Source: Sorangium cellulosum (lineage in GTDB: Bacteria > Myxococcota_A > Polyangia > Polyangiales > Polyangiaceae). From it: a stretch of 64,000 nt of DNA. The translations under genes were made by a program, and so were the position numbers. This document shows, piece after piece, positions 56,084 through 64,000 of this stretch. A model generated the notes under the pieces. That model did no database searches and was not told the DNA's origin. It saw only the letters and a list, made by a program, of their open reading frames with translations. Numbering within the stretch: position 1 is the first letter of the stretch; every line of letters begins with the position of its first letter. The stretch lies in assembly GCF_004135735.1 (NCBI RefSeq), contig NZ_CP012670.1, forward strand, positions 7,270,501 through 7,334,500, given 5' to 3'.

Positions 56084-56968
56084 TCAGCTCTTCTCGGAGC
56101 CCGAGACCGACACGGCCGGGACCGTCGCCCGGTCGTTCACGCTCACCTGCTGCGAGTCGGCGGGCGGGCCGAGGGTCGCGCTGTTCGGCAGCTCGGCCTC
56201 GTCCTTCTCGTCGATCCGGATCACGAGCGCGGTGATGTTGTCCTCGCCGCCGTTGTCGTTGGCCTTGGCGATCAGGCGGCGGCACATCTCCGGCACCTCG
56301 CTGGTCGAGCTCACGATCGCGAGGATCTGGTCGTCCGAGAGCATCCCGCTCAGGCCGTCGGAGCAGAGCAGGTAGACGTCGCCGGGCTGCGGCTCGTCGC
56401 TGATCAGATCGACCACCACGCTGTCCTGCATCCCGAGCGCGCGCGTGATCACGTTGCGCGGCAGCTCGGCCCGCTGCTCCTCGGTGAGCTCGGGCATCGC
56501 CATGATGTAGTCGTTGAACAGCGAGTGGTCGCGGGTCAGCTGGCTGATCGAGCCCTTGCGGACGCGGTAGGCGCGGCTGTCGCCGACGTGGCCGACGTAG
56601 ATGCGGTTCTTCTTCTTCGAGAAGAGCGCCCCCACGACGGTGGTGCCCATCCCGGCGCAGTCGCGCGACCGGATGCTGCGCTCGAAGATCTGACGGTTGG
56701 CGACGCGGATGCCCGCGACGAGCCGGTTCTCCTCCTCCGACAGGCTCGTGTCGAAGTGGAATGGCCAGGTGGCGTCCTCCCGCGACGTCGACCGGAAGAA
56801 GTCCGCGATCGACTCGGTCGCCAGCTTGCTCGCGACGTCCCCTGCGCGGTGGCCCCCCATGCCGTCCGCGACGATGAACAGGTCATACTCCGACAGGACG
56901 GCGTAGCTGTCCTCGTTGTGGTCGCGCTGGAGACCAACGTCCGTCATTCCTGAAGCGATCGCTCGCAT
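56084..56968 (-). CDS. PP2C-family Ser/Thr phosphatase
   Basis: 294 residues. All metal-binding motifs of bacterial PP2C/PPM enzymes are present: RDHNEDS, FIVADGMGGHRAGD, HVGDSRAY, LCSDGLSG and GEDNITALV. Soluble, Mn/Mg-dependent dephosphorylation of Ser/Thr phosphoproteins, often opposing the kinases so common in this genome. Start assigned to the ATG at 56968, though MTDVGLQ (56947) is possible. On the same strand as frr, 412 bases downstream of it. Confidence 0.92.
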   Translation of the reverse strand: MRAIASGMTDVGLQRDHNEDSYAVLSEYDLFIVADGMGGHRAGDVASKLATESIADFFRSTSREDATWPFHFDTSLSEEENRLVAGIRVANRQIFERSIRSRDCAGMGTTVVGALFSKKKNRIYVGHVGDSRAYRVRKGSISQLTRDHSLFNDYIMAMPELTEEQRAELPRNVITRALGMQDSVVVDLISDEPQPGDVYLLCSDGLSGMLSDDQILAIVSSTSEVPEMCRRLIAKANDNGGEDNITALVIRIDEKDEAELPNSATLGPPADSQQVSVNDRATVPAVSVSGSEKS

Positions 56969-57380
56969 AACCTCGGGAATCCTTGCGACGGCTCCGGGTC
57001 GGAGGCTTCGATAGCCAACCGTTTCATGCCACCGAAAACCTGTCAAGCTGGGCCCTTCGCGCCGTTTCGGGCGTCCTGAGACGCCCGCTCGCCGACCTTC
57101 CTGATCCTACCGACTTGGCCCGGGGGGACCGCAAGCCCCTTTTTCATCCGGCGCCTTCTGTCGGGATGCCAGAGGTCGCGGGCCGCGCGCCGGCGGGACT
57201 CCGAGGCTCCTCCCGGGCGCCCCCCCTCCGGCTCACCCCTCGTCCGAGCGCCCCGAGCGCCGCTCGCCTTGGACTCCGCCCCACCCAGATCCGCGCGCGC
57301 CTCGCACGAGGCACGCGCCTTCACGCTCCATCGCGCTCCGCGCCGGGAGCACGCCGCCGCAGGGCCCCTTCAGGCCCCGC
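56969..57380. other. Gap between frr and PP2C gene
   Basis: About 410 bases with no clear gene on either strand. A minus-strand frame (57043-57324) has mixed third positions and Arg/Gly-rich sequence, so I do not call it. It may contain the PP2C promoter. Confidence 0.5.
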
Positions 57381-57938
57381 TCACACGTCCAGGATGTCCT
57401 TCTCCTTGGCCGCGATCACCGCGTCGACCTGCCTCGTGCCCTCGGACACCACCTCGTCGACCTTCTTCTTGGCCCGATCCGCGTCGTCGCCGCTGACCTC
57501 GCCATCTTTCTCGAGGGTGTCGATCAGCTCGTTGGCATCCCGGCGGTGCTTCCGTATGGCAACTTTACAGTCCTCTCCGTTCTTCTTGGTCAGCTTCACC
57601 ATCTCCTTGCGCCGCTCCTCGGTGAGCGGCGGGATGGGCAGCCGGATGAGGTCTGCGTCCACCTGAGGGTTCAGGCCGAGATCGCTCTCGCGGATCGCCT
57701 TCTCGATCGCCTTGACCTGGTTCTTCTCCCACGGCTTGACCGTGATGAGCCGCGGCTCCGGCACCGACACCGTGGCCATCTGCGCGATCGGCGTGGGAAC
57801 GCCGTAGTAGTCGACGCGAATGCCGTCGAGCATGGCCGCGTTCGCGCGCCCGGTGCGCACCTTCGCCAGGTCTCGCCGGAGCGCTTCGATGGCCTTGTCG
57901 ATCCCTTCGCGCAGCTCCTTGATGACGTCCTCGAGCAT
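57381..57938 (-). CDS. frr: Ribosome recycling factor
   Basis: 185 residues, exactly the usual length. Motifs VRTGRANAAMLDGIRVDYYG, MATVSVPEPRLITVKPWEKN, LGLNPQVDADLIRLPIPPLTEERR and a C-terminal VIAAKEKDILDV are diagnostic. It splits post-termination ribosomes with EF-G in the cytosol. GGAAG lies just before the ATG. Usually pyrH or tsf precedes frr, but here the upstream region is a gap with a hairpin element. Confidence 0.98.
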   Translation of the reverse strand: MLEDVIKELREGIDKAIEALRRDLAKVRTGRANAAMLDGIRVDYYGVPTPIAQMATVSVPEPRLITVKPWEKNQVKAIEKAIRESDLGLNPQVDADLIRLPIPPLTEERRKEMVKLTKKNGEDCKVAIRKHRRDANELIDTLEKDGEVSGDDADRAKKKVDEVVSEGTRQVDAVIAAKEKDILDV

Positions 57939-58107
57939 GATCCGGCTTCCTCCGTGTGGGGCTCGCCCAGCCCGCCCTCTCCGCGGGCGGGGGCGGAGCT
58001 TACCGCGGATTTCTGAGCCGGCGGAGAAATCGATCTGGTCGATGCGAGCGGCGTCGCGGAAGGCCTCTCGCCCCCGCCCGGGCGCCGCGGCGCGGCGCGC
58101 GGCTCGG

Positions 58108-58237
58108 GCCCGCGGTGGTGGAGGAGCGCTCCGGGGGCTCACCGGAGGGGCTGGAGCGCAGGCGAGCCACAACAGGGGCTCGCCGGAGCGCAAGCCCCGG
58201 AGGTGAGCCCCCGGAGCGCTCCTCCACCACCGCGGGC
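58108..58237. repeat. Long hairpin element, copy B
   Basis: A 130-bp inverted repeat. The outer arms (CCGCGGTGGTGGAGGAGCGC and its complement) are perfectly paired. Core is 58139-58206 (68 bp), with direct GGAGCGCA copies and GGA on both sides of the stem, forming symmetric internal loops, and a terminal loop ACAACAGG. Shares its core with copies A and C but has unrelated outer arms. It lies upstream of both frr and the regulator. Confidence 0.92.
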
Positions 58238-58255
58238 TGCGGGCTGGCTGACGGC

Positions 58256-58316
58256 TGGCGCGCGGGCTGGCGGCTCGGGCGCGCGGGCTGGCGGCTCGGG
58301 CGCGCGGGCTGGCTGA
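58256..58316. repeat. Tandem repeat, 21-bp unit
   Basis: Three copies, the last partial, of a unit containing GCGCGGGCTGGCGGCTCGG, directly after hairpin B and upstream of the regulator gene. Noncoding by context. Confidence 0.8.
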
Positions 58317-58402
58317 CCCTGCGCGCGCGGCGGCCGCCGGCCACGCCACCTCGGCCGCCCCCGTCGCGCCGAGCTGTAGTAACTCTGGGAAGAAGGCGAC
58401 CC

Positions 58403-59890
58403 ATGCGCGATCTGGACTGGAACAGCTTCGACGTCCTCGTCGTCGATGACGAGCAAGACAACCTCGATGCCTTCCGGTTCGCCTTCCGGAAGTCGTTCAA
58501 GCTCCATTATGCGCTGGGCGGCGCCGAGGCCCTGGCCCTGCTCGATTGGCTCGATCCTGCGGTGATCGTGGCCGACCAGCGGATGCCGGGGATGAGCGGT
58601 ATCGAGTTCCTCAAGCGGGCCAAGGAGCGGCGGCCGGACGCGGCGGGCGTGCTGCTCACCGCCTACGCGGACATGGCGGTGCTCATCGACGCAGTGAACT
58701 CGGGCGCGGTCGATCGGTACGTCCAGAAGCCCTGGAACTCCCGGGAGCTCGCCATCGTCCTGCGGCAGGCGATCTCCGTGGTCGCGACCGTCCGGGAGAA
58801 CCGGCGGCTGCGCGAGCAGCTCGCGCTCTACGCCGGCTACCTCGAGCGCGAGCAGCGGGACCCGATCGACTTCGGCGAGATCGCCGGGGAGAGCGAGGCC
58901 ATGCGCGAGGTCTCCGCCCGGATCGGCGAGGTGGCGAAGACCTCGACCCCCGTGGTGATCGAGGGCGAGGAGGGGGCCGAGAAGGAGGTGGTCGCCCGGG
59001 CCATCCACGTCGGCTCCCCGCGCGAGGAGCAGCCGTTCGTCAAGGTGACGTGCGCCGCGTTCCGGGGCGACACGCTCGAGCGCGAGCTGTTCGGCTGGCG
59101 GCGGGGCGCCTTCGACGGCGCGTACACCGAGCGCGCGGGCCGGCTCGAGCTCGCCCACCGGGGGACGATCTACCTCGACGAGCCCGCGCCGCTCACGCCC
59201 TCGCTGCAGGCGCGGCTGCTCCGCGTGCTCACCGACGGCGAGGTCGAGCGGCTCGGGTCGACCGAGACCGTCCGCGTCGACGTGCGCGTCGTGCTGTCGC
59301 TCACGCCCGGCATCGAGGAGGCCTGGGCGCGGGCGGGCGTCCTGCCCGAGCTCGTCTCGCGGCTCTCGGTCTTCCCGCTGCGGCTGCCCCCGCTCCGCGA
59401 GCGGCGCGAGGACATCCACGCGCTCGCCGAGCATTTCCTGCGCAAGTACGCGCGCCGCAACGCGCGCGCGGCCACCTCGCTCTCGGAGGAGGCGCTCGCG
59501 AAGCTCACGGCGTACGCGTGGCCAGGGAACGCGCGCGAGCTGGAGAACGTGATCGAGCGAGCGGCCATCCTCTCGCGCGGCGACGTGATCCTGCCCGAGC
59601 ACCTCGCGTTCACGGCGCGCCCGCCGCAGCCGGCGGAGCCCCCCGCCCGCGCGCCGAGGGCCGCGCCCGCGCCGGGCGCGGAGGCGGACGCGGCCGGCAA
59701 GGCGCCCGCCGCGCCGGTGTCGCCGCGGCCGAGGCTCGACCTGAGCTCCCAGCTCGACGAGATCGAGCGGCGGGAGCTCCTCGCCGCGCTCGAGCGCTGC
59801 GGCGGGAACAAGGCCGAGGTCGCGCGGCAGTTCGGCATGCAGCGCACGACGCTCTATTACCGGCTGAAGCGGCTCGGCATCGACGCGTGA
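58403..59890 (+). CDS. REC-AAA-FIS response regulator with degenerate ATPase
   Basis: 495 residues. Receiver at the N-terminus with Asp58 in VADQRMPG and KPW; AAA+ core (about 150-395); C-terminal FIS helix-turn-helix (GGNKAEVARQFGMQRTTLYYRLKRLGI). The sigma-54 activator features are altered: Walker A reads GEEGAEKE rather than GESGTGKE, the GAFTGA loop is GAFDGA, and the sensor strand VLSLTP replaces the usual Ala-Ala-Thr-Asn. It may have lost sigma-54 interaction and ATP hydrolysis, acting as a DNA-binding response regulator. RBS GAAGGCG before the ATG. Confidence 0.9.
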   Translation: MRDLDWNSFDVLVVDDEQDNLDAFRFAFRKSFKLHYALGGAEALALLDWLDPAVIVADQRMPGMSGIEFLKRAKERRPDAAGVLLTAYADMAVLIDAVNSGAVDRYVQKPWNSRELAIVLRQAISVVATVRENRRLREQLALYAGYLEREQRDPIDFGEIAGESEAMREVSARIGEVAKTSTPVVIEGEEGAEKEVVARAIHVGSPREEQPFVKVTCAAFRGDTLERELFGWRRGAFDGAYTERAGRLELAHRGTIYLDEPAPLTPSLQARLLRVLTDGEVERLGSTETVRVDVRVVLSLTPGIEEAWARAGVLPELVSRLSVFPLRLPPLRERREDIHALAEHFLRKYARRNARAATSLSEEALAKLTAYAWPGNARELENVIERAAILSRGDVILPEHLAFTARPPQPAEPPARAPRAAPAPGAEADAAGKAPAAPVSPRPRLDLSSQLDEIERRELLAALERCGGNKAEVARQFGMQRTTLYYRLKRLGIDA

Positions 59891-59904
59891 CCCGCCCTCG
59901 CGGC

Positions 59905-60024
59905 GGCGGGAGGCGGGGGGCCTGGGGTGCTCACCGGAGGGGCTGGAGTGCAGGCGAGCCACGAAAGGGGCTCGCCGGAACGCAGGCCCCGGAGGTGAGC
60001 ACCCCAGGCCCCCCGCCTCCCGCC
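59905..60024. repeat. Long hairpin element, copy C
   Basis: A 120-bp inverted repeat starting 15 bases after the regulator stop and ending 47 bases before the peroxiredoxin start. Core at 59931-59998 (68 bp) matches copies A and B with single-base differences in the loops (GGAGTGCA, GGAACGCA). Outer arms GGCGGGAGGCGGGG... are self-complementary but unlike those in other copies. May serve as a terminator between genes. Confidence 0.92.
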
Positions 60025-60071
60025 ACCGCGCCGGTCGACGCGGGCGGCGACTTGCGGCAGATTGCGGCGAG

Positions 60072-60635
60072 ATGCTGAAGGTCGGGGAACGCGCGCCGGA
60101 GATCGACAGGCTGACCACGGACGGCCAGCGCTTCGTGCTGTCCCGCCAGGGCGGGCTCTGCACCGTCCTGTTCTTCTTCCCCAGGGCCTTCACCCCCGGC
60201 TGCACCGTCGAGACGCAGCAATTCCGCGACCATCACGTCGAGATCGCGCTCGCGGGGGCGCACATCGTCGGTATCAGCACCGATGATCACGAGACGCAGT
60301 GCAGGTTCGCCGCGTCGCAGAAGGTCCCTTTCCCCATGATCGCCGACAGCGATCTCGGCGTGTGCCGCGCCTACGGGGTCCTCTGGCCGATCCTCGGCGT
60401 CGCCCGGCGGGTCACCTACGTCATCACGCCCGACATGGAGGTCGCTGCGGTGTTCCGCCACGAGCTCCAGATCAGGAAGCACCGCGACGACGTGCTCTCG
60501 TTCATCAACGAGCGCTTCCGGTCTGCGCGCGCCGCCGAGGGCACGACGCGCTCGCCGCACGCGCAGCGAGCGCCACGCGAGGGCGATGTCCCCGCGCCCT
60601 CCGAGGCGCCCGCCTCGCCGGGCCAGCGCTCCTGA
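60072..60635 (+). CDS. bcp: Bcp/PrxQ-type peroxiredoxin
   Basis: 187 residues. AhpC/TSA fold with peroxidatic Cys44 in FTPGCTVETQQFRD and the family VGISTDD and FPMIADSD. A second Cys (DLGVCRAYG) could resolve the disulfide. C-terminal extension after about 155 is low complexity. It reduces hydroperoxides with thioredoxin in the cytosol. ATG follows a GC-rich spacer with no strong ribosome-binding site. Confidence 0.9.
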   Translation: MLKVGERAPEIDRLTTDGQRFVLSRQGGLCTVLFFFPRAFTPGCTVETQQFRDHHVEIALAGAHIVGISTDDHETQCRFAASQKVPFPMIADSDLGVCRAYGVLWPILGVARRVTYVITPDMEVAAVFRHELQIRKHRDDVLSFINERFRSARAAEGTTRSPHAQRAPREGDVPAPSEAPASPGQRS

Positions 60636-60661
60636 GCGGGGCGCGCGTGAGCCCGCCCGCC

Positions 60662-61318
60662 ATGCGCCCCATGCCTCCTCGTCGCGGTCGCGGGCCGTCC
60701 GACGGCGCGGCGCTCCTCGAGGGCGCCGCGCCCTTGCCGCGCGACTTCTATGCTCGCCCTCCGCTCGTCGTCGCGCGGGCGTGCATCGGCAAGGTGCTCG
60801 TCCACAGGACGCCCGAGGGCATCGTGGCCGGCCGTATCGTGGAGACCGAGGCGTACCGCGGCCCGGAAGATCTCGCCGCCCACAGCGCAGGAGGCCGGCG
60901 AACGTCGCGGACGGAGGTTATGTTTGGCCCGGCGGGATATGCCTATATGTTCGTGCTCTATGGTATGCATTGGGCATTCAACATCGTCGTGGCGTCCGAG
61001 GGGGAGCCTCACGCGGTGCTCGTCCGCGCCATCGAGCCTGTGCTCGGGCTCTCGATCATGAGCCACCGGCGGGGTATCGCGCCCGACCGGGTGGAGCTGA
61101 GCAACGGTCCAGGCAAGCTGTGCCAGGCCCTCGCGCTCGGCCGCGCCGCCTATGGAATGGATCTCTGCGGAGCTCGGCTGTACCTGCTGCCCGGCCCGGC
61201 GGGGCCCATCGGCCGCTCGCCTCGTATCAACGTGGACTACGCAGGTGCCTGGGCGCAAAAGCCGTGGCGCTTCTACGAGCGAGGCAATCGCTATGTGTCC
61301 GTTTCGCCTCGCCATTGA
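60662..61318 (+). CDS. DNA-3-methyladenine glycosylase (AAG/MPG family)
   Basis: 218 residues from the ATG at 60662; the GTG at 60647 would add 5. Family motifs: ARPPLVVARACIGK, IVETEAYRGPEDLAAHS (catalytic Glu in VETEAY), FGPAGYAYMFVLYGMHWAFNIVV, VLVRAIEP, LSNGPGKLCQALAL and SPRINVDYA. It removes alkylated purines from DNA, starting base-excision repair. Its region is slightly less G/C-biased. It follows bcp by about 27 bases. Confidence 0.95.
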   Translation: MRPMPPRRGRGPSDGAALLEGAAPLPRDFYARPPLVVARACIGKVLVHRTPEGIVAGRIVETEAYRGPEDLAAHSAGGRRTSRTEVMFGPAGYAYMFVLYGMHWAFNIVVASEGEPHAVLVRAIEPVLGLSIMSHRRGIAPDRVELSNGPGKLCQALALGRAAYGMDLCGARLYLLPGPAGPIGRSPRINVDYAGAWAQKPWRFYERGNRYVSVSPRH

Positions 61319-61385
61319 CCGGTCGTGAGCGCCCGGACAACCGAAGTGCTCGCGCCCGGCCCCGGGATCGCGCGACAATGGGCCT

Positions 61386-62600
61386 ATGGGGTTCTGGCCA
61401 TTCGGGGGGCGTGAGCGCGCCGACGTCGAGAGCGCATCGCGCATCGTCACGGCACCGACACGCGGCTATGCCGTCCGGGGAAAGTTAACGCTCTATTTCA
61501 AGGAGCCGCAGACGCAGGCCTCGGCGGACAGGGCCGCGGAGCGATGTGTCCAGATCGCCGAGGGCCTGCTCCGCGAGATCGTGGATCAGGAGCAGCTCCG
61601 CGGCAGGGAGGCGGAGCTCGCCTCGGCGATCGCGGCCCGCGCGCCGCAGGGCGTCGCGGCGCTGCGCGCCGTCGAGCTCACGTTGCTGCGCGCCCTCGTC
61701 GACCGCGGCAGCTCGCCGCGCCGGAGCGCGCCGACCCTCGCGTCGCCGCTCGGCGCCGAGGCGGCGCGGGGCGGCGCCGGCGCGCGCGGGTCGGCGAGCG
61801 ATCTCTCGCCCGGCAGCGCTGGCCGGACCACCGGAGCGCCGCCGGCGAGCCCCCGCGCGGGCGCGTACGGCGCGCAGCTCTCCGGCGCGCTCCTGGGCGT
61901 CGCGCAGCGCGCGCCGTCGAGCGCGTCCCCTCCGCTCAGCGTGCGCTCGCCGCCGAGCTCCGGCGCGAGCCGGCTCCGGGGCGCGGGGGCGGGCAACGCG
62001 CGGGCGTCGAGCCCGTCGCTGGTCGGCTCGCCGCCCGCGGTCGTCGCGACCGCGCTCGCGCCCCTGCTGCGCGACGCGGCCACGCGGCTGCTCCTCGGGT
62101 GCCTGCGCGCGCACGACCTGATCATCGTGCGTCGCGTCGCCATCGACGCCGGCGCGATCGAGCACCTCGTGGCGCTCAGGCCGGTCTCCGAGGCGCCGCC
62201 GGGCGAGCTCGAGGCGAGCCGGGCCGCCGAGCTCTCCCGGTGGCACACGGCGCTCGGCTCTCCCGTGCTCAGCCAGCTGCGCGCCGAGTCGTGCGCGATC
62301 AGCGCGCAGAAGGCCAGCGCGGCGCTCCGCGCCGCGCAGATCACGCCCGGCGTCGCGGCGGAGATGGTCGACGCGCTCTGCCGCACCGCATTTCCCGGCC
62401 TCGCGCTGTCGAGCGCCCAGATCGCCCGCTACGCCGAACACGACCTCTGCGAGCACGCCGCCGAGGGCGTGGCGCGCATCCTCCGCCACCCGAACTCGAA
62501 GCAGCTCCGGGTCGCGCTCGGCCCCCTGCTCGAGGCGGTGGAGCGCGACATGGAGGCGATCTCCCGCATCGCGAAGACCTCGCTCGGCGGCGCGCCATGA
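61386..62600 (+). CDS. Unknown protein
   Basis: 404 residues. Starts MGFWPFGGRERADVESA; helical at the N-terminus, a long Ser/Gly/Arg/Ala low-complexity middle (about 108-225), and an Ala/Leu/Glu-rich helical C-terminus. No Cys cluster, no signal, no recognised domain. Probably cytosolic. The two Met codons before it are out of frame. Confidence 0.7.
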   Translation: MGFWPFGGRERADVESASRIVTAPTRGYAVRGKLTLYFKEPQTQASADRAAERCVQIAEGLLREIVDQEQLRGREAELASAIAARAPQGVAALRAVELTLLRALVDRGSSPRRSAPTLASPLGAEAARGGAGARGSASDLSPGSAGRTTGAPPASPRAGAYGAQLSGALLGVAQRAPSSASPPLSVRSPPSSGASRLRGAGAGNARASSPSLVGSPPAVVATALAPLLRDAATRLLLGCLRAHDLIIVRRVAIDAGAIEHLVALRPVSEAPPGELEASRAAELSRWHTALGSPVLSQLRAESCAISAQKASAALRAAQITPGVAAEMVDALCRTAFPGLALSSAQIARYAEHDLCEHAAEGVARILRHPNSKQLRVALGPLLEAVERDMEAISRIAKTSLGGAP

Positions 62601-62658
62601 CGGCGCTGCGTTCCGCGGGCGCGTACCCTTCCCGTCGAACCGGAGCTAGAGGACGCAC

Positions 62659-64000
62659 GTGCAACTACAATCCTCCCCCCATGAGCTCCCTCCCGTCTCC
62701 CGATCGCTCCGCGCCAGCGTCGCGGCGCTCGCCGCGCTGCTCTGCGCGTGCGGGTCGACCGAGCCCACGGTCCCGCCGCCTGCGACGCCGGAGGTCGTCG
62801 TGAGCAGCGCGGACAAGGTCGCCGGAGGCGGCGCCGGGCGCGCGGAGGCCGACGCGGAGCGGGCGCTCGAGGCGGTGCTCACGCGCGTGCTCGAGGACTA
62901 CCTCCGCGACGAGCCGGTCCGGGCCACCGAGGCGGGGGACCACCGCCACGACGCGGCGTGGCCGGACGTGACCGAGCAGGGCGAGGCGGCGCGCCGGCGC
63001 ACGATCGCGGACGCGCTGTCGGCGCTCGAGGCCGTGCCCAGGGAGAAGCTCGGGGTGCAGAGCCGCGTCGACGCGGACATGATCGAGAACCAGCTGCGCT
63101 CCTGGCTGTTCGGGATCGACGAGCTCCGCGAGCTCTCGTGGAACCCGATGGTCTACACGGGCCTCATCGGCGACGGGCTCGACCCGCTGATCACGCGCAA
63201 CTTCGCGCCGCTCGAGGACCGCATGCGGAGCCTCGGCGGCCGCCTCTCGGGCATCCCCGCGATCGTCGCGGCCGCGAAGGCGCGCCTCCGGGAGGCGCCG
63301 CCGCGCATCCACACCGAGACGGCGATCGGGCAGAACAAGGGGCTCATCGCGCTCTGCAAGGCGGATCTGCCGGCGCGCTTCGCGTCGGTCCCGGCGCAGA
63401 AGGCCGAGCTCGAGGCGGCGGCGAAGGCCGCCGCGGCGGCGCTCGAGGACCTCCAGGCGTTCCTCGAGGAGGACCTGCTCCCGCGGAGCAACGGCGACTT
63501 CCGGCTGGGCCGCGCGCGCTTCGAGGAGAAGCTCCGCTTCACGCTGGACGACGCGACGGTCGACATCGACGGCGTGGTCAAGAGCGCCCGCGCGCTGCTC
63601 GCGGAGACGCACGCGGAGATGCTCGAGACCGCGCGGGAGCTCTGGCCGACGCTCTTCGACGCGCGCAAGCAGCCGTTCCCGCGGGTCGAGACGCGGGACG
63701 AGAAGATGGCCGCCATCCGGAAGGTCCTGGACGCGCTCGCGGCCGACCGGCCGACGAACGAGACCATCGTCAAGGAGGCGGAGGCGCTCCTCGCGGCCGC
63801 GACCGACTTCGTGCGGAGGCACGATCTCGTGCGCCTGCCCGAGGAGCCCTGCCGCGTGATCGAGATGCCGGAGTACCGCCGCGGCGTCGCGGTCGCGTAC
63901 TGCGACGCGTCCGGCCCGCTCGAGGCGAAGCAGGAGACGTTCTTCGCGATCGCGCCGACGCCGAAGGGCTGGCCGAGGTCGCGCGTCGACTCGTTCTACC
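62659..64000 (+). CDS. DUF885-family lipoprotein, N-terminal part
   Basis: Runs off the right edge (447 codons visible). GTG start at 62659 with AGAGGA 6 bases before; an in-frame TAG lies just upstream. Lipobox-like LLCAC (Cys31). Then the DUF885 pattern: YLRDEPVRATEAGDHRHD, VDADMIENQLRSWLFGI, LSWNPMVYTGLIGDGLDPLITRNF. DUF885 proteins are poorly characterised and sometimes peptidase-like. An ATG at 62681 is out of frame. Confidence 0.88.
   Translation, partial: MQLQSSPHELPPVSRSLRASVAALAALLCACGSTEPTVPPPATPEVVVSSADKVAGGGAGRAEADAERALEAVLTRVLEDYLRDEPVRATEAGDHRHDAAWPDVTEQGEAARRRTIADALSALEAVPREKLGVQSRVDADMIENQLRSWLFGIDELRELSWNPMVYTGLIGDGLDPLITRNFAPLEDRMRSLGGRLSGIPAIVAAAKARLREAPPRIHTETAIGQNKGLIALCKADLPARFASVPAQKAELEAAAKAAAAALEDLQAFLEEDLLPRSNGDFRLGRARFEEKLRFTLDDATVDIDGVVKSARALLAETHAEMLETARELWPTLFDARKQPFPRVETRDEKMAAIRKVLDALAADRPTNETIVKEAEALLAAATDFVRRHDLVRLPEEPCRVIEMPEYRRGVAVAYCDASGPLEAKQETFFAIAPTPKGWPRSRVDSFY

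Larger units (their letters stand above)
57939..58402. other. Divergent region with hairpin element and repeats
   Basis: About 460 bases between the divergent frr and regulator genes. It holds hairpin element B (58108-58237) and a short 21-bp tandem repeat (58256-58316), and should contain both promoters. I see no gene. Confidence 0.6.

Noticed and set aside
58139..60205. Long minus-strand frame
   Set aside because: Runs through two hairpin elements and antisense to the regulator; a shadow.

Overview
The window is very GC-rich (roughly 70-75% by eye) chromosomal DNA, most like a Sorangium/Polyangiales myxobacterium. The reasons are strong G/C preference at third codon positions, many lipoproteins with Gly/Ser/Pro-rich linkers, Ser/Thr kinases fused to other domains, hybrid histidine kinases, a plant-cell-wall xylanase, an MXAN_5187-like protein, and intergenic tandem and palindromic repeats. 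It looks like core and lineage-specific chromosome. I see no phage, transposase, plasmid, CRISPR or rRNA. There are two tRNAs (Leu-UAA at 34.5 kb, minus; His-GUG at 47.7 kb, plus).

Layout. 0-2 kb: tail of a histidine kinase, a small acidic protein, a lipoprotein, a 20-bp tandem-repeat block and an outer-membrane barrel. 2.2-4.5 kb: a three-gene cluster of a secreted peptide with a Cys-Gly-rich C-terminus, a DUF692/MNIO iron oxidase and a DUF2063 partner, which has the organisation of bufferin/HvfA-type copper-handling RiPP systems. 4.7-8.2 kb: a lactonase-type beta-propeller lipoprotein and two Cys-rich lipoproteins. 8.8-12.6 kb: a Ser/Thr kinase-FGE fusion followed by a VWA protein. 12.7-19.7 kb: a thioredoxin-fold protein, a hybrid histidine kinase with a small MetOD1-like partner, a GH18 lipoprotein and a TPR/HEAT protein. 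20-29.6 kb: mostly metabolism (TIGR01777 epimerase, FabV-like reductase, acyl-CoA desaturase, nucleotidyltransferase, PLP lyase, biotin carrier protein, large outer-membrane protein, histidine ammonia-lyase).

29.6-37.4 kb is the most disturbed part. It has small unknown genes, a sigma-factor-like scrap, a secreted CBM2-GH11 xylanase with a poly-Ser linker, a PEGA protein, tRNA-Leu, long gene-poor stretches, and a signalling cluster (anti-sigma-like ATPase, slr1659-like protein, GAF protein). In that cluster the middle gene has an in-frame amber codon and the last is a GAF/beta-lactamase chimera.

37.5-49.8 kb: DUF4230 protein, two polytopic unknown proteins, a Slt-type lytic transglycosylase, an AAA ATPase, an MXAN_5187-like sensor, an HDAC-family deacetylase, tRNA-His and a large lipoprotein. 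49.8-64 kb: small lipoproteins, a VTT/DedA-like protein with a probable CTG start, unknown proteins, a degenerate kinase coupled to a Cys/Met-metabolism PLP enzyme, a PP2C phosphatase, frr, a REC-AAA-FIS regulator with degraded ATPase motifs, Bcp-type peroxiredoxin, 3-methyladenine glycosylase, an unknown protein and the start of a DUF885 protein.

Two observations stand out. One is the putative MNIO RiPP cluster at 2.2-4.5 kb. The other is a family of three long hairpin elements (44722-44850, 58108-58237, 59905-60024). They share a 68-bp core whose stems show compensatory base changes, whose symmetric internal loops keep GGA and GGAGCGCA, and whose outer arms differ between copies yet remain self-complementary.
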